A DNA stretch of 59,605 bases from Gilliamella sp. App6-5 (GCF_001690525.1 NZ_LZGT01000029.1:1-59605), one strand, 5' to 3'; positions 39,983 through 49,029 are shown, counted from the first letter of the stretch. The notes: generated by a model not told the origin, from the letters alone. Numbers and translations are program-made.

Positions 39983-42685
39983 TCACTTTTCCTTTTCTTT
40001 GGTTGTTTTTTCTACTGGTGGTCCAAAACGGTTAGTATGTTTGATGCCAGAAACCCAAAATGGCGCAAAAAATAAGGAAAAAACCAATATTTCGCCCACA
40101 AAACCGATGAGTGGTTGCCCTCTATAGATATCATTAAAACGTCGTTTTAAAGCAAAAACCATATTGGTTACAGCAATGGAATAACAAATTATAGAAAAAG
40201 TAGGACTATTCAATTCAAAATTGTTGTTAAGTACGGTCATCAATCCTAACACTATGAAGCTACAACATAATTGTATAATAAAACCTTTTATATTAGTTCG
40301 TCCTTTCCAATGCCAAAACTGCCACCATTTATTTTTAGGTAATGGCTGTGATTCCAGTTTTTCTTGATTTTCACGATGTTTTGCTATAAGTAATGCCGCA
40401 CAAAGCCGTAAGACTAAATCATTGTCACAGCTGTTTTTAAACTTGTCTAACATTTCAAGTTCACTTTCATCGCATATACCGTAATAGTTAGACAAACGTT
40501 CAGCAAGTGTTATTATTTCATCAACTTGTTGAGTATAACTGTATTTTTCTTTGCTATCAAAAGGTGGTGTAATCCAATTATTTTGCAAATTTTTGGCTAT
40601 TTTTATTAACTCTTTATTATCACCAGTAATATCTTGTAAAATTGTATCTAATTTGTTTTTTTGCTCAGGTTTATTTAATACAATTATGTATAACAGCATT
40701 AAATAAATTGGATTTCTATTCACCAGTTTTTGTGTCCATGTGTGCTCCATTTTTTGCTCAATATCGTCAAAATCAATAAAGTGAGGCGCATCAATAAACC
40801 ATTCAATCGAATTTTGATAATTGTTTAAAACACAATTAATTAGTCTGCTATCATTATTAATCAGATTATACAGCTCTGTTTCATTTTGCCAGTTACCATG
40901 CTTAAATATCTCTATTAATGGTTTAAATGGGTTATTTTCATCAATAATAAAAGTATTATTTTCTTGTCGAAGATATTTTGCAGTTTCTATTGGTTCCCAA
41001 AAAATTGCAATTACTAATAAATACCAACGATACCATTGCCAATAAGCTTCTTTATTATTAGCAATAACCGAAAGATCTGGAGATTTTGGTAGTTGATAAT
41101 AATTATTAAATTTTAAAAATGTAACCCCATCAAACATCTCCATATTTGAATAACGAAAGCTTTGATATAAATGTGATTGAGCAATATCAGGGATATCTTC
41201 AAATCTATCTAACCATAAACGACCATATAAAACTTGCTTGCCATTCTCGTCGGGATCGAATTGAGGTGGAAGTTGAGCATTTTCATTATTATCAAATAAC
41301 CATGTTTTAAATTCTTGCACGGGTGAAAGTTCTGCCAGCCATGCAAGATGTTGTCGTGCTTGGCGTTGTAAATGTTGCAAAATAAATTGTTCAAATGGAT
41401 CATCGCTTTGCTCATCTAAAATTTCTTGTAATAATCTTTCGTTACCATGGCGCAACATAATAGCATGTCGATATAAACGATATAATCGATTATCACCATC
41501 ATCAAGTAACAATATTGATAAGACTTGTTTATAATTCCAGTTTGTACTCAAAGCCCAATTAACAAAGTCGACAATTTCTTTTGGATATTCATCGATATCT
41601 TCTAACCCTGCTAATCGTGCCGTTGTGGTTGCAGTAATTTGCGGAATAGTATGCAAATAATTTTCTGTTTTATCGACAGCGACACAATAACTATTATTCA
41701 GCGCCATAACTAATAATGGAAAGTAATTTTTTTCAAAATAAACACACCAACCTGCTATCCAGCTTTCTATTTTTTGTTGATAATGACCTGAATAATACAA
41801 TTCTAACCAAGCCTGTAAGGCATTTTGTTTATCTTCAAGCAAAGTATATTGGATGGCAGCAATATATTTCCACTCGATAATAATATTTTCGTCTTGATCG
41901 CCTTCGGCAATGCATTTTAAAGCGTAATCCAAAATAGATTGATTTTTTAGGCTCGCAGCACTGTGCCAATGAGCAAATTCGAGCATAAATTTTTTATCAT
42001 TAGGAAGGTAAATAACTGTATCTTGGCATAAAAATGCATAAACATCTTCAGATCTACGTTCCCAAAATAACCATTTGGCATTATATATATAATCGATAGT
42101 TGCATTTTGTAGTGTTTTATTGGTTGTTGGCAAGCATGTGTAATCAAATAAATCACCACGCTCAATGTGATTTAAATAATTATCATATTTTTCAAATTCA
42201 TCAGTGAATTGTGTCATCAATTGCTGACGCCAGCGCAAATTATCGGCTAAAATTTTGACACATGATTCGGATATATTTGTTGTTTCGTAACTTAACTCTA
42301 ATAGCCGCCATTTTACCGAATCAATAACTGTCATGGGATAATCATAGAATGAGCCGATAAATTTTTGCCATTCATCAATGTTATAGCAACGCTGTGGATC
42401 TTCTAATAGGGCTTGATAAGCATCGCAAATTTCGTTCGCTTTAATTTGCTCCTCTGTTAATGGTGGCGCTTCTTTTTCTTCTGATTTCTGTGCAGTTTCG
42501 TCAACGGCTGTTTTGGGCGAATTTGCATAATTCATTGCCGATTCGTAAGCTTCGCGCAATGCTTTAAACCCGTCAGGATCCGTTTCAGGATGATATGAGG
42601 GTAATTTTGCACGATAGGCTTGACGAATAACAGTTGTATCTTGTGTTTGATCTATACCCAGCAATTGCCAAAAATTTGTACTCAT
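39983..42685 (-). CDS. djlC: DjlC-like J-domain membrane protein, 900 aa
   Basis: Start at ATG 42685 overlaps the stop of the upstream DUF1266 gene (ATGA); a TTG at 42691 is less likely. The N-terminus (about 1-55) is a J-domain-like helical hairpin: FWQLLGIDQTQDTTVIRQAY, then HPETDPDGFKALREAYESA. The canonical HPD is HPE here. I recall such variation in this YbeV/DjlC type. A long, helical, Trp/Tyr-rich repeat region fills about 60-790, and three membrane segments lie near 800-880 after a basic KNKWWQFWHWKGR stretch. By analogy with Escherichia DjlC it should stimulate HscC. Much longer than Escherichia DjlC, so the exact orthology is uncertain. Confidence 0.8.
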   Translation of the reverse strand: MSTNFWQLLGIDQTQDTTVIRQAYRAKLPSYHPETDPDGFKALREAYESAMNYANSPKTAVDETAQKSEEKEAPPLTEEQIKANEICDAYQALLEDPQRCYNIDEWQKFIGSFYDYPMTVIDSVKWRLLELSYETTNISESCVKILADNLRWRQQLMTQFTDEFEKYDNYLNHIERGDLFDYTCLPTTNKTLQNATIDYIYNAKWLFWERRSEDVYAFLCQDTVIYLPNDKKFMLEFAHWHSAASLKNQSILDYALKCIAEGDQDENIIIEWKYIAAIQYTLLEDKQNALQAWLELYYSGHYQQKIESWIAGWCVYFEKNYFPLLVMALNNSYCVAVDKTENYLHTIPQITATTTARLAGLEDIDEYPKEIVDFVNWALSTNWNYKQVLSILLLDDGDNRLYRLYRHAIMLRHGNERLLQEILDEQSDDPFEQFILQHLQRQARQHLAWLAELSPVQEFKTWLFDNNENAQLPPQFDPDENGKQVLYGRLWLDRFEDIPDIAQSHLYQSFRYSNMEMFDGVTFLKFNNYYQLPKSPDLSVIANNKEAYWQWYRWYLLVIAIFWEPIETAKYLRQENNTFIIDENNPFKPLIEIFKHGNWQNETELYNLINNDSRLINCVLNNYQNSIEWFIDAPHFIDFDDIEQKMEHTWTQKLVNRNPIYLMLLYIIVLNKPEQKNKLDTILQDITGDNKELIKIAKNLQNNWITPPFDSKEKYSYTQQVDEIITLAERLSNYYGICDESELEMLDKFKNSCDNDLVLRLCAALLIAKHRENQEKLESQPLPKNKWWQFWHWKGRTNIKGFIIQLCCSFIVLGLMTVLNNNFELNSPTFSIICYSIAVTNMVFALKRRFNDIYRGQPLIGFVGEILVFSLFFAPFWVSGIKHTNRFGPPVEKTTKEKEK

Positions 42686-43380
42686 GACCAATCATACTCC
42701 GTTAGTGATTCAGGCTTTTCTAGTTCGTCAATCTCAATATACCAAGGCAGGCGATTGCAAGGAGAATCCTTGTCGGTAATTAATATTTTCATGGTATTTG
42801 TTTGTGATGCTCGGGTTAATTCACAGCGTAATACTTCAAGATCTTCTTTATTGTTGAGTGATTCCCAAAATTGAAAACCAATCGACCAACCCGCAAAGTA
42901 GTTATGCCAAGATTCATAAAAATATTGAGAACGAGCAGCAATTCTTGAAAAAATCCATAGTGCTTCTTCTTCGGTAATATATTTATTGGTCGTGCCATTG
43001 CGTAGTACATATCCCATACGTGCATAATCCCAACTACGAATGCCGCCATAGCCGCATACGCAAAAAGTTTGTTCAACAAACTCTAGTAATATTTTTTGAT
43101 AATCATCTTGTGCTTGGCAATAATCACGCCAGTCTGATTCAGAAAATCGAGAATAGATTGAATAATATTGAGATAATAAAGGTGCATGCCCATCATCAAC
43201 CATATCAAAGACACAGTTTAGTAATGTCTGGCGAGAATCAATTCTCCAACTTTCACTCATATCCATAAAATCCCGATCGGGATAAAAGAACGGTGAAGTA
43301 TAACTTGCACCATTATTCTTGCTTAAGGCAACCATTGGCGCAGACAAGCCATATAACCAATCAATAACATCTTGATTCAT
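42682..43380 (-). CDS. DUF1266-family protein (YbeU/YbeR-like)
   Basis: The 232-aa product, from ATG 43380 behind GGAA (a TTG 12 codons earlier lacks support), is soluble and Trp/Tyr-rich. The middle has the DYARMGYVLRNG and YITEEEALWIFSRIA patterns, followed by WHNYFAGWSIGFQFW, which fit the DUF1266 family. In Escherichia, DUF1266 genes ybeR and ybeU lie beside djlB, djlC and hscC, so this three-gene set is a conserved neighbourhood. It overlaps the djlC-like gene by 4 bases, indicating co-translation. Biochemical role unknown. Confidence 0.8.
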   Translation of the reverse strand: MNQDVIDWLYGLSAPMVALSKNNGASYTSPFFYPDRDFMDMSESWRIDSRQTLLNCVFDMVDDGHAPLLSQYYSIYSRFSESDWRDYCQAQDDYQKILLEFVEQTFCVCGYGGIRSWDYARMGYVLRNGTTNKYITEEEALWIFSRIAARSQYFYESWHNYFAGWSIGFQFWESLNNKEDLEVLRCELTRASQTNTMKILITDKDSPCNRLPWYIEIDELEKPESLTEYDWS

Positions 43381-43619
43381 ATTTTTATTCCAATCATCTG
43401 ATTTATTTTTTATCAAAAGATAGCAGATTTTACACCAAAATAAAAATTGAAGTTAAAGGCGGGAGTTTATGGTGTGGCTAAGTTATAATGAAATATAAAT
43501 ACCGTTATAAGCCTGCATAAATCATAAAATTATTTTGCAAATCAATATCTACAAGGCATAATAATGGTAAATTTATTGGAATTTGATTATTACTAAGTAA
43601 TAAGTCATAAGGAGTGATA

Positions 43620-44198
43620 ATGAAAAAAATGACCTTAATGATAATGTTAATATTTTGTACATTAACATTACAAGGTTGCGTTGCTGCAGTTATTGGTGTT
43701 GGCGCAGGTGCAACAGCAAAAGTTGCTACAGATCCTCGTACCACTGGCACCCAAGTTGATGATACAACACTTAGTTCACGCATGGGTATAAAAATTAAAG
43801 ACCATGGACCTTTGTTTATTGGCTCGCGTATTGTTTCGAGTACTTATGGTGGTAATATCCTTTTAGTTGGACAAGCCAATAGTGAACAAGTTGAACAAGC
43901 AGAAAGGCTTGCTTATCAAGTTGAAGGGGTAAAAAAAGTCTATAACCAAATTCGTATTGGGGAACCTGTTGGGGCAGTGACTATTACTAATGATACTTGG
44001 ATAACTACTCAAGTTAAATCTCGGTTAGTTTTAGATGCCAAAACAAAAGCTCGCAAAATTAAAGTGGTAACCGAAAACAGCGAAGTGTTTTTAATTGGAA
44101 TTGTTACCCCAGAAGAAGGTAAAGCAGCAGCTGAAATTGCAAGTAAAGTCAGTGGTGTAAAAAAAGTCATCACACTTTACACTTATACCGAAAATTAA
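43620..44198 (+). CDS. dolP: Outer-membrane BON-domain lipoprotein DolP (YraP)
   Basis: DolP is a dual-BON-domain lipoprotein that supports outer-membrane integrity and BAM function. ATG 43620 follows AAGGAG; a GTG at 43614 would sit on that site. The 192-aa product has a lipoprotein signal (about 1-20, ending LTLQGC), then BON1 (about 48-115, with VLLVGQA-like GNILLVGQANSEQVEQAERLA) and BON2 (about 120-188, with NSEVFLIGIVTPEEGKAAAEIA). Length matches Escherichia DolP. It is monocistronic here with a terminator shared by the convergent csdE. Confidence 0.93.
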   Translation: MKKMTLMIMLIFCTLTLQGCVAAVIGVGAGATAKVATDPRTTGTQVDDTTLSSRMGIKIKDHGPLFIGSRIVSSTYGGNILLVGQANSEQVEQAERLAYQVEGVKKVYNQIRIGEPVGAVTITNDTWITTQVKSRLVLDAKTKARKIKVVTENSEVFLIGIVTPEEGKAAAEIASKVSGVKKVITLYTYTEN

Positions 44199-44219
44199 CG
44201 GTAACTATATAAAAGACAG

Positions 44220-44241
44220 GGGGCGCATTAGCCCCTTTTTT
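44220..44241 (+). terminator. Rho-independent terminator of dolP
   Basis: GGGGC (44220-44224), loop GCATTA, GCCCC (44231-44235) and six T. The T-run overlaps the last codon region of the convergent csdE. Confidence 0.88.
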
Positions 44242-44635
44242 ATGCAACCGATTTTATGTGCTCAATTAATTTAGCAAGCCCTTGCAAACGTGATTGGCTT
44301 AGCTCATCGGAAATTTTTAACTGACTTAATAGGGATTGAAAATCGATAGCTGCAATTTCTTGTGCTGTTTTGTGATTGGCAATGATGATTAAAATGGCTA
44401 ATAGCCCTTTCACAATTCTCCCTTCGCTATCGCCACTAAAAATATAGGTATTATCTGCTTGTTTTTGATAAATCAGCCAAACTCGGTTTTCGCAACCATT
44501 AATTTGATTTTGCGCTATCTTTAGCTGTTCAGGAAAATCAGGTAATTGCTTTGCTAGCATTACCAATTGTCGATAGCGATCTTGCCAAGTACGTTGCTTT
44601 GCAAATAATTCGGTTAAGCTTTGCTGTGATAGCAT
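44240..44635 (-). CDS. csdE: Sulfur acceptor protein CsdE (SufE family)
   Basis: CsdE takes persulfide sulfur from the cysteine desulfurase CsdA and passes it on. The 131-aa product has the SufE fold pattern: WQDRYRQLVMLAKQLP, the acceptor loop NGCENRVWL with Cys48, and FSGDSEGRIVKGLLAILI. SufE itself would look similar; I prefer CsdE because the gene directly follows a CsdA-type desulfurase and no suf genes are present. A small terminator-like repeat lies in the 68-base gap to csdA. Confidence 0.85.
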   Translation of the reverse strand: MLSQQSLTELFAKQRTWQDRYRQLVMLAKQLPDFPEQLKIAQNQINGCENRVWLIYQKQADNTYIFSGDSEGRIVKGLLAILIIIANHKTAQEIAAIDFQSLLSQLKISDELSQSRLQGLAKLIEHIKSVA

Positions 44636-44661
44636 AATATTGACCTATTTACGGTTAACTG

Positions 44662-44702
44662 CTTGTAAAAAAGTTTCAGGAAACTATACGTTTCAGTATA
44701 AA
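44662..44702 (-). terminator. Double-hairpin terminator repeat after csdA (copy 2)
   Basis: Minus strand, directly after the csdA stop: ATAC-N6-GTAT, then AGTTT-CCTG-AAACT followed by six T. It is closely similar to the element after tyrA (34662-34700), with a swapped closing pair in the second stem. An alternative GAAAC/GTTTC pairing between the two hairpins is also possible here. It lies inside the csdA-csdE gap, so csdE may be reached only by readthrough. Confidence 0.65.
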
Positions 44703-44703
44703 A

Positions 44704-45930
44704 TCACACTAATATTTCAATTGCATTTTGCAACTCTGAAATAAATTTATCCACATCTTGCTGATTATTATATGGCATCAATGAAACACGAACCGCTCCG
44801 TGGCATCCTAATTTATTCATCAAAGGCTGGGCACAAAGCTCACCAGTGCGGATCGCAATATTTTGTTCACTTAATAAGATAGCAATATCATTATGATGAA
44901 TCTCATTGATATTAAACGTAATAATCGGGCTACTATCCACACTATAAAATTGAATATCCGCAAATTGGTTTAGTTGTGATTTTGCGTAGTCAGCGAGTCG
45001 CTTTGTGTAGTTTTCTGCTTGCTGCTTATTATCCCAACTTTTTAACCATTCAAGTGTTGCGTTAAAGCCAAGAATGCCAGCAATATTGGGTGTGCCTGCT
45101 TCAAATTTATAGGGAAGATCTTCAGGAATAAAATCATCAAATGAAGCGCTTTTTAGCATTTTTCCGCCACCATGCCAAACCGACATTTGTTCAAGTAAGG
45201 ACTTTTTACCATATAAAACACCAAGACCCGTTGGTCCATACAATTTATGGGCTGAAAAAGCATAAAAATCGATATTTAATTGCTGGACATCAAGCGCATG
45301 ATGAACAATGCCTTGCGCACCATCAACAACTAAAACCGCATTATGTTGATGAACAATGTGGCTAATTGTAGCTAAATCAGGGCAAAAACCAGTGACGTTT
45401 GACATTTGGGTTATTGCAACAATTTTGGTTTTTGTTGACAGTAGCGATGATAATTCATCAATATCTGATGACCATTTTATGACTTTAGCACCCATTTGCT
45501 TTGCAACAATTAGCCAAGGTAATAAATTACTATGATGCTCTAACTCACTCACAATAATTTCATCATTAGGTTGTAGCAATAGACGCGCATAGCTTTGCGC
45601 GACTAAGTTAATTGATTCAGTTGCACCCCGTGTCCAGATAATTTCAGAGCTGCTATTAGCATGAATTAAATCAGCAACATTTTGCCTTGCTTTATCAATT
45701 GTTGCGGTGACTTGCAGGGCGGTATTATACAAACTACGCTGAGCTGTTGCGGTATTTTCTAAATAGTAGGCAAGCGTTGCATCAACCATCACTTGTGGTT
45801 TAAGTGCGGTTGCTGCCGAATCAAGATAGACGCTTTCACTATTAAGCGCAGGAAAATCCGCCCTAAATTGCTCAGGCACAAAATGCTTATTGGGTAAGTT
45901 CAAGTCCGGCAATACCATTCCAGTAACCAT
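44704..45930 (-). CDS. csdA: Cysteine desulfurase CsdA (SufS/CsdA class)
   Basis: CsdA is a PLP-dependent group II desulfurase that turns cysteine into alanine plus a persulfide for CsdE. The product, about 408 aa from ATG 45930 (ATG 45918 also possible; TTG 45951 unlikely), has VYLDSAATALKP, the GATESINLVA loop, VDGAQGIVHH, the PLP lysine in FSAHKLYGPTGLG, and the catalytic cysteine in RTGELCAQP. The start overlaps the ubiV end by about 44 bases, so it is coupled to ubiV. SufS is similar; the csdE neighbour favours CsdA. Confidence 0.88.
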   Translation of the reverse strand: MVTGMVLPDLNLPNKHFVPEQFRADFPALNSESVYLDSAATALKPQVMVDATLAYYLENTATAQRSLYNTALQVTATIDKARQNVADLIHANSSSEIIWTRGATESINLVAQSYARLLLQPNDEIIVSELEHHSNLLPWLIVAKQMGAKVIKWSSDIDELSSLLSTKTKIVAITQMSNVTGFCPDLATISHIVHQHNAVLVVDGAQGIVHHALDVQQLNIDFYAFSAHKLYGPTGLGVLYGKKSLLEQMSVWHGGGKMLKSASFDDFIPEDLPYKFEAGTPNIAGILGFNATLEWLKSWDNKQQAENYTKRLADYAKSQLNQFADIQFYSVDSSPIITFNINEIHHNDIAILLSEQNIAIRTGELCAQPLMNKLGCHGAVRVSLMPYNNQQDVDKFISELQNAIEILV

Positions 45931-46765
45931 TACAATCTCGTTTATGTTCAATTTGTAGCGGATTTAATCCATCTTCATTAGCTTTGAAACGTTTGACAAT
46001 ATCGAGCGTTTCAAGACCAAGTGGTGAAATTCTAACAATATCCACTAATCCTTTCATCTCTTTAAGATTATTGCCTAAGTTATAACAATAACCACTTTGA
46101 GTCTGAATACCGTTTAACACAAATACTTTTTGCTGTTCTTGCGAGAACACTTCACGCCCAACGGGATAATTAATGCAACATGTTTCACATTTATCTTTAG
46201 GCTTGTCTTCTGATCTAGCGGTAAAACAACGCGCTGAATAAGCTAAAGGTAAATAACCATAACTGAATATTTCAACTTCAAAATTTCGCTTAATATTTAA
46301 ATTTTCAAATTGATTAAGTACATTGGTTAACCAATCACGAGAAAGCTCAACCGGCATACACCAACGCACCATCCCTTGTTTTTGTAATAATTTTAAAGTT
46401 AATGCGTTATAACAGTTAATAGCTGGGCCTGCAACAAATGGTAATTTATGCTCTTGCGCAATATTAATGGCAGCTAAATCATTTGCTTCGACTAAAAAAT
46501 CGCCGTTATTGACTAATTGTCGTAAATCGTTTAATTCTGATGGCGCTTCAAGTAACGCTAGGGTTGAAAGTACTACTTGTTTACCCGATTTAGCAATTTC
46601 TTTTGCCAGTTCAATCCAATTGGCAACTTTCATTTCACGGCGTTTGATACATACCGTTTCGCCCATATAAATAACATCTGCTGCACTTTCTTTGGCAGCA
46701 TGATAAAACGCTTCTGTTGTGGTTTTAGGCCAATAATAAAGCACTGGTCCTAATGCGTATTTCAT
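45887..46765 (-). CDS. ubiV: UbiV, O2-independent ubiquinone hydroxylation protein (U32 family)
   Basis: UbiV with UbiU carries out ring hydroxylation in ubiquinone synthesis without oxygen. From ATG 46765 (the GTG at 46777 is less likely) the product is 292 aa, as in Escherichia, and its first Fe-S cysteine falls at residue 39 (VCIKRREMK). The other ligands lie in ARCF and KCETCCINYP. The motif SYGYLPLAYSARC is typical of U32 proteins. It follows ubiU and overlaps csdA. Confidence 0.93.
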   Translation of the reverse strand: MKYALGPVLYYWPKTTTEAFYHAAKESAADVIYMGETVCIKRREMKVANWIELAKEIAKSGKQVVLSTLALLEAPSELNDLRQLVNNGDFLVEANDLAAINIAQEHKLPFVAGPAINCYNALTLKLLQKQGMVRWCMPVELSRDWLTNVLNQFENLNIKRNFEVEIFSYGYLPLAYSARCFTARSEDKPKDKCETCCINYPVGREVFSQEQQKVFVLNGIQTQSGYCYNLGNNLKEMKGLVDIVRISPLGLETLDIVKRFKANEDGLNPLQIEHKRDCNGYWNGIAGLELTQ

Positions 46766-46923
46766 AGTTTTGCTCACAATATTGTTTATATTAAATGAAT
46801 TAAATTATTAAAAATAATACTTTATCACCTGTATTTATTTACAAAAAACAGAAGATATAAAAAGCGAAATATTACATTTAAAAAGTATATTTTTTAATTA
46901 TTTGTTTTAATAGAAAAATTAAG

Positions 46924-47919
46924 TTATTGCCATTTACGGTGATAAGCGCCTAATGTTGTCTGTGTTCCCTCTGAAACAGAGCCAAGTGTATCCATCCAGC
47001 TTTTTTCTGTTTGGAATGATTGCGGATTGGCTTTATAGCGATCGATGGCTTGTCGCCATACTTTGGTTACTTGTTCAACATAAGCAGGACTACGCTGACG
47101 CCCCTCAATTTTAACCGAGGCAATATTAGCAGCAAATAGTTCAGGTAATAGCTCAATGGTATTTAAGCTGGTTGGCTCCTCGATTGGATGATAAAGCTTA
47201 TCGCCAACAAAATAACGCCCTTTGCATAGCGTTGGGTAACCCGCATTTTCACCTTTTTTATGGCAATCAATTAACACATTATTGAGTCGTGACTCAAGCC
47301 CTTTTTCGGTCTCTTCCCAGCGAACAAATTTAGCTGGCGAACAAGCCCCAACTGTATTGGGTGATTCACCAGTTAAATAGGATGATAAATAACAACGTCC
47401 TTCCGCCATAATGCACAGGCTGCCGAAAGCAAATACTTCTAGCGGAACAGGAGAAACTTGTGATAGTTGCTTAACTTGATGCATCGAAAGTACACGCGGT
47501 AACACAATACGATGTACCTGAAAGTTGTTATAGTAAAACTTAATCGATTCTTCATTGGTTGAAGACGCTTGCACAGAAACATGACGCTCAAGATCAGGGT
47601 ACTTTCCAGCCGCATAATCAAGCATGGCAAGATCAGCAATAATTAACGCATCAGCACCAATATTTGCAGCTGTATCGACAGCATGTTGCCAACGTTGGAA
47701 ATTTTCAGGATGAGCAAAAGTATTAATGGCAATATGTAACTTTTTACCGCGTTTATGTACATAATCTGAAGCTTCTAACAATCGCTTTTCATTAAAATTT
47801 AAACCAGCAAAATGACGGGCATTGGTGTCATCTTTCAAACCAATATAAACAGCATCAGCACCGTTATCAATGGCCACTTTTAGTGACGGTAAAGATCCTG
47901 CTGGACAAAGAAGTTCCAT
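46924..47919 (-). CDS. ubiU: UbiU, O2-independent ubiquinone hydroxylation protein (U32 family)
   Basis: UbiU is the partner of UbiV and binds a 4Fe-4S cluster. The 331-aa product equals the Escherichia length, and the four cluster cysteines fall at 169 and 176 (FGSLCIMAEGRC), 193 (GAC) and 232 (LCKGRY), the positions known for Escherichia UbiU. It starts MELLCPAGSLPSLKVAIDNGADAVYIG split at residues 1-27, the U32 signature. It heads the ubiU-ubiV-csdA-csdE set. I saw no clear FNR box upstream, although FNR control is known for ubiUVT in Escherichia. ubiT is not in the window. Confidence 0.95.
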   Translation of the reverse strand: MELLCPAGSLPSLKVAIDNGADAVYIGLKDDTNARHFAGLNFNEKRLLEASDYVHKRGKKLHIAINTFAHPENFQRWQHAVDTAANIGADALIIADLAMLDYAAGKYPDLERHVSVQASSTNEESIKFYYNNFQVHRIVLPRVLSMHQVKQLSQVSPVPLEVFAFGSLCIMAEGRCYLSSYLTGESPNTVGACSPAKFVRWEETEKGLESRLNNVLIDCHKKGENAGYPTLCKGRYFVGDKLYHPIEEPTSLNTIELLPELFAANIASVKIEGRQRSPAYVEQVTKVWRQAIDRYKANPQSFQTEKSWMDTLGSVSEGTQTTLGAYHRKWQ

Positions 47920-48528
47920 AATTATTCCTAACTTAATTTCGGTAATTTATACGCTGTGTATTATGCAATAATTCCGAGTGTAATGCGAATAGAAAGCGAT
48001 AGTGTTAGCTAAAAAAACATCAGATGCTTGGTTTATTGTATAAACAGTAATTCCTACAAATTATATGAATAACAATGACTGGTAAAAATAGCAGTATAAG
48101 CCATTACATGTGTTACGCTTGGAACGGCATTATTGGGAAATATTTTATACCATATCTAATTGTATGTTTTATCATCAGTATAAATAGAAATCTGGTTAAG
48201 AACAAAAATAAGATATATGGTAATATTTATAATGTGAATAAAAAATATAAAATTAAAGATTTAAAAATATTTCGCATTTGCTTTGTTTTTATACTCGGTA
48301 ATATCCTTACAAATATAGGTGTTGTATAAAAATAATTCATTATTTATCAAATTTTTACAATTTTTTTTATGATTGAGATATTTAGCTTTTTACTTATAAA
48401 ATATTAATAATATTTGGAATTTTATTAATATTTGTAGAAAAATAGCGTGATTTATTATATCATAAAGATTATCTATTTATATTATTTAAGAAATTATCAA
48501 TTTATTCGTGTTTCATAAGGAATCAAAT
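47920..48528 (+). other. AT-rich intergenic region between ubiU and the T6SS cluster
   Basis: This 609-base gap separates the divergently facing ubiU and tssB. It holds one doubtful 84-codon ORF (48075-48329) and an extremely AT-rich stretch (48361-48480, about 86 percent A+T by count) full of ATTAATATT-like runs. It must contain the ubiU promoter on the left and the tssB promoter on the right. Such sequence invites H-NS-type silencing of the T6SS, which is inference. Confidence 0.6.
48075..48329 (+). CDS. Doubtful small ORF, 84 aa, with two hydrophobic segments
   Basis: ATG 48075 to TAA 48329, with no clear ribosome site. The product has hydrophobic stretches near residues 23-36 and 66-82 separated by a Lys/Asn-rich middle. 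It could be a small membrane protein or chance in AT-rich DNA. It lies alone in the gap before the T6SS genes. Confidence 0.25.
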   Translation: MTGKNSSISHYMCYAWNGIIGKYFIPYLIVCFIISINRNLVKNKNKIYGNIYNVNKKYKIKDLKIFRICFVFILGNILTNIGVV

Positions 48529-49029
48529 ATGTCAAATAGCTATCAAAACGAAGTACCTCCTGCTCGTGTTAATATTCAACTAGATCTTCATACTGGTGGG
48601 GCCCAAAAGAAAATTGAGTTACCTTTAAAAATTTTATCTATTGGTGATTATGGTCGTGGTAAAGACAAACGCCCACTTTCAGAAAAAGAGAAAGTATCCA
48701 TTAATAAAAATAATTTTGATGCAGTATTAAAAGAATTTAGACCTTCTGCCAAAATTAGTGTACCAAATACTCTTGCTGATGATGGTAGCGATATTAGTGT
48801 AGAACTCGCTTTTGAATCAATGAATGATTTTAAACCTGAACAAGTTGCAAGAAACATTCCTCAGCTTCGTTCTTTGCTTGCTATGCGTAATTTATTAAGA
48901 GATTTGAAATCTAACTTACTAGACAACGCTACATTTCGTTACGAACTAGAGAAAATTGTTAAAGATGAACAATTATCTGATGAGCTTCGTGCAGAATTAG
49001 AATCAATTGTATCTAAAAGCACAAAATAA
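48529..49029 (+). CDS. tssB: T6SS sheath small subunit TssB (VipA/ImpB)
   Basis: TssB pairs with TssC to form the contractile tail sheath. ATG 48529 is preceded by AAGGA at a good distance; a GTG at 48508 lies upstream of that site. The 166-aa product has PARVNIQLDL, LPLKILSIGDYG and the FDAVLKEFRPSAKISVPN motif, ending with a helical region. It opens the T6SS operon tssB-C-K-L-ompA-hcp. Confidence 0.95.
   Translation: MSNSYQNEVPPARVNIQLDLHTGGAQKKIELPLKILSIGDYGRGKDKRPLSEKEKVSINKNNFDAVLKEFRPSAKISVPNTLADDGSDISVELAFESMNDFKPEQVARNIPQLRSLLAMRNLLRDLKSNLLDNATFRYELEKIVKDEQLSDELRAELESIVSKSTK

Noticed and set aside
45805-45825. AAGTGCGGT, the core of the Haemophilus DNA uptake signal, occurs once
   Set aside because: It lies inside csdA coding sequence, and I saw only this one copy; about one is expected by chance in a window of this size.
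44240-45951. csdA-csdE read as sufS-sufE
   Set aside because: No sufABCD genes are present beside them; the pair alone is the csd layout. Not fully excluded.
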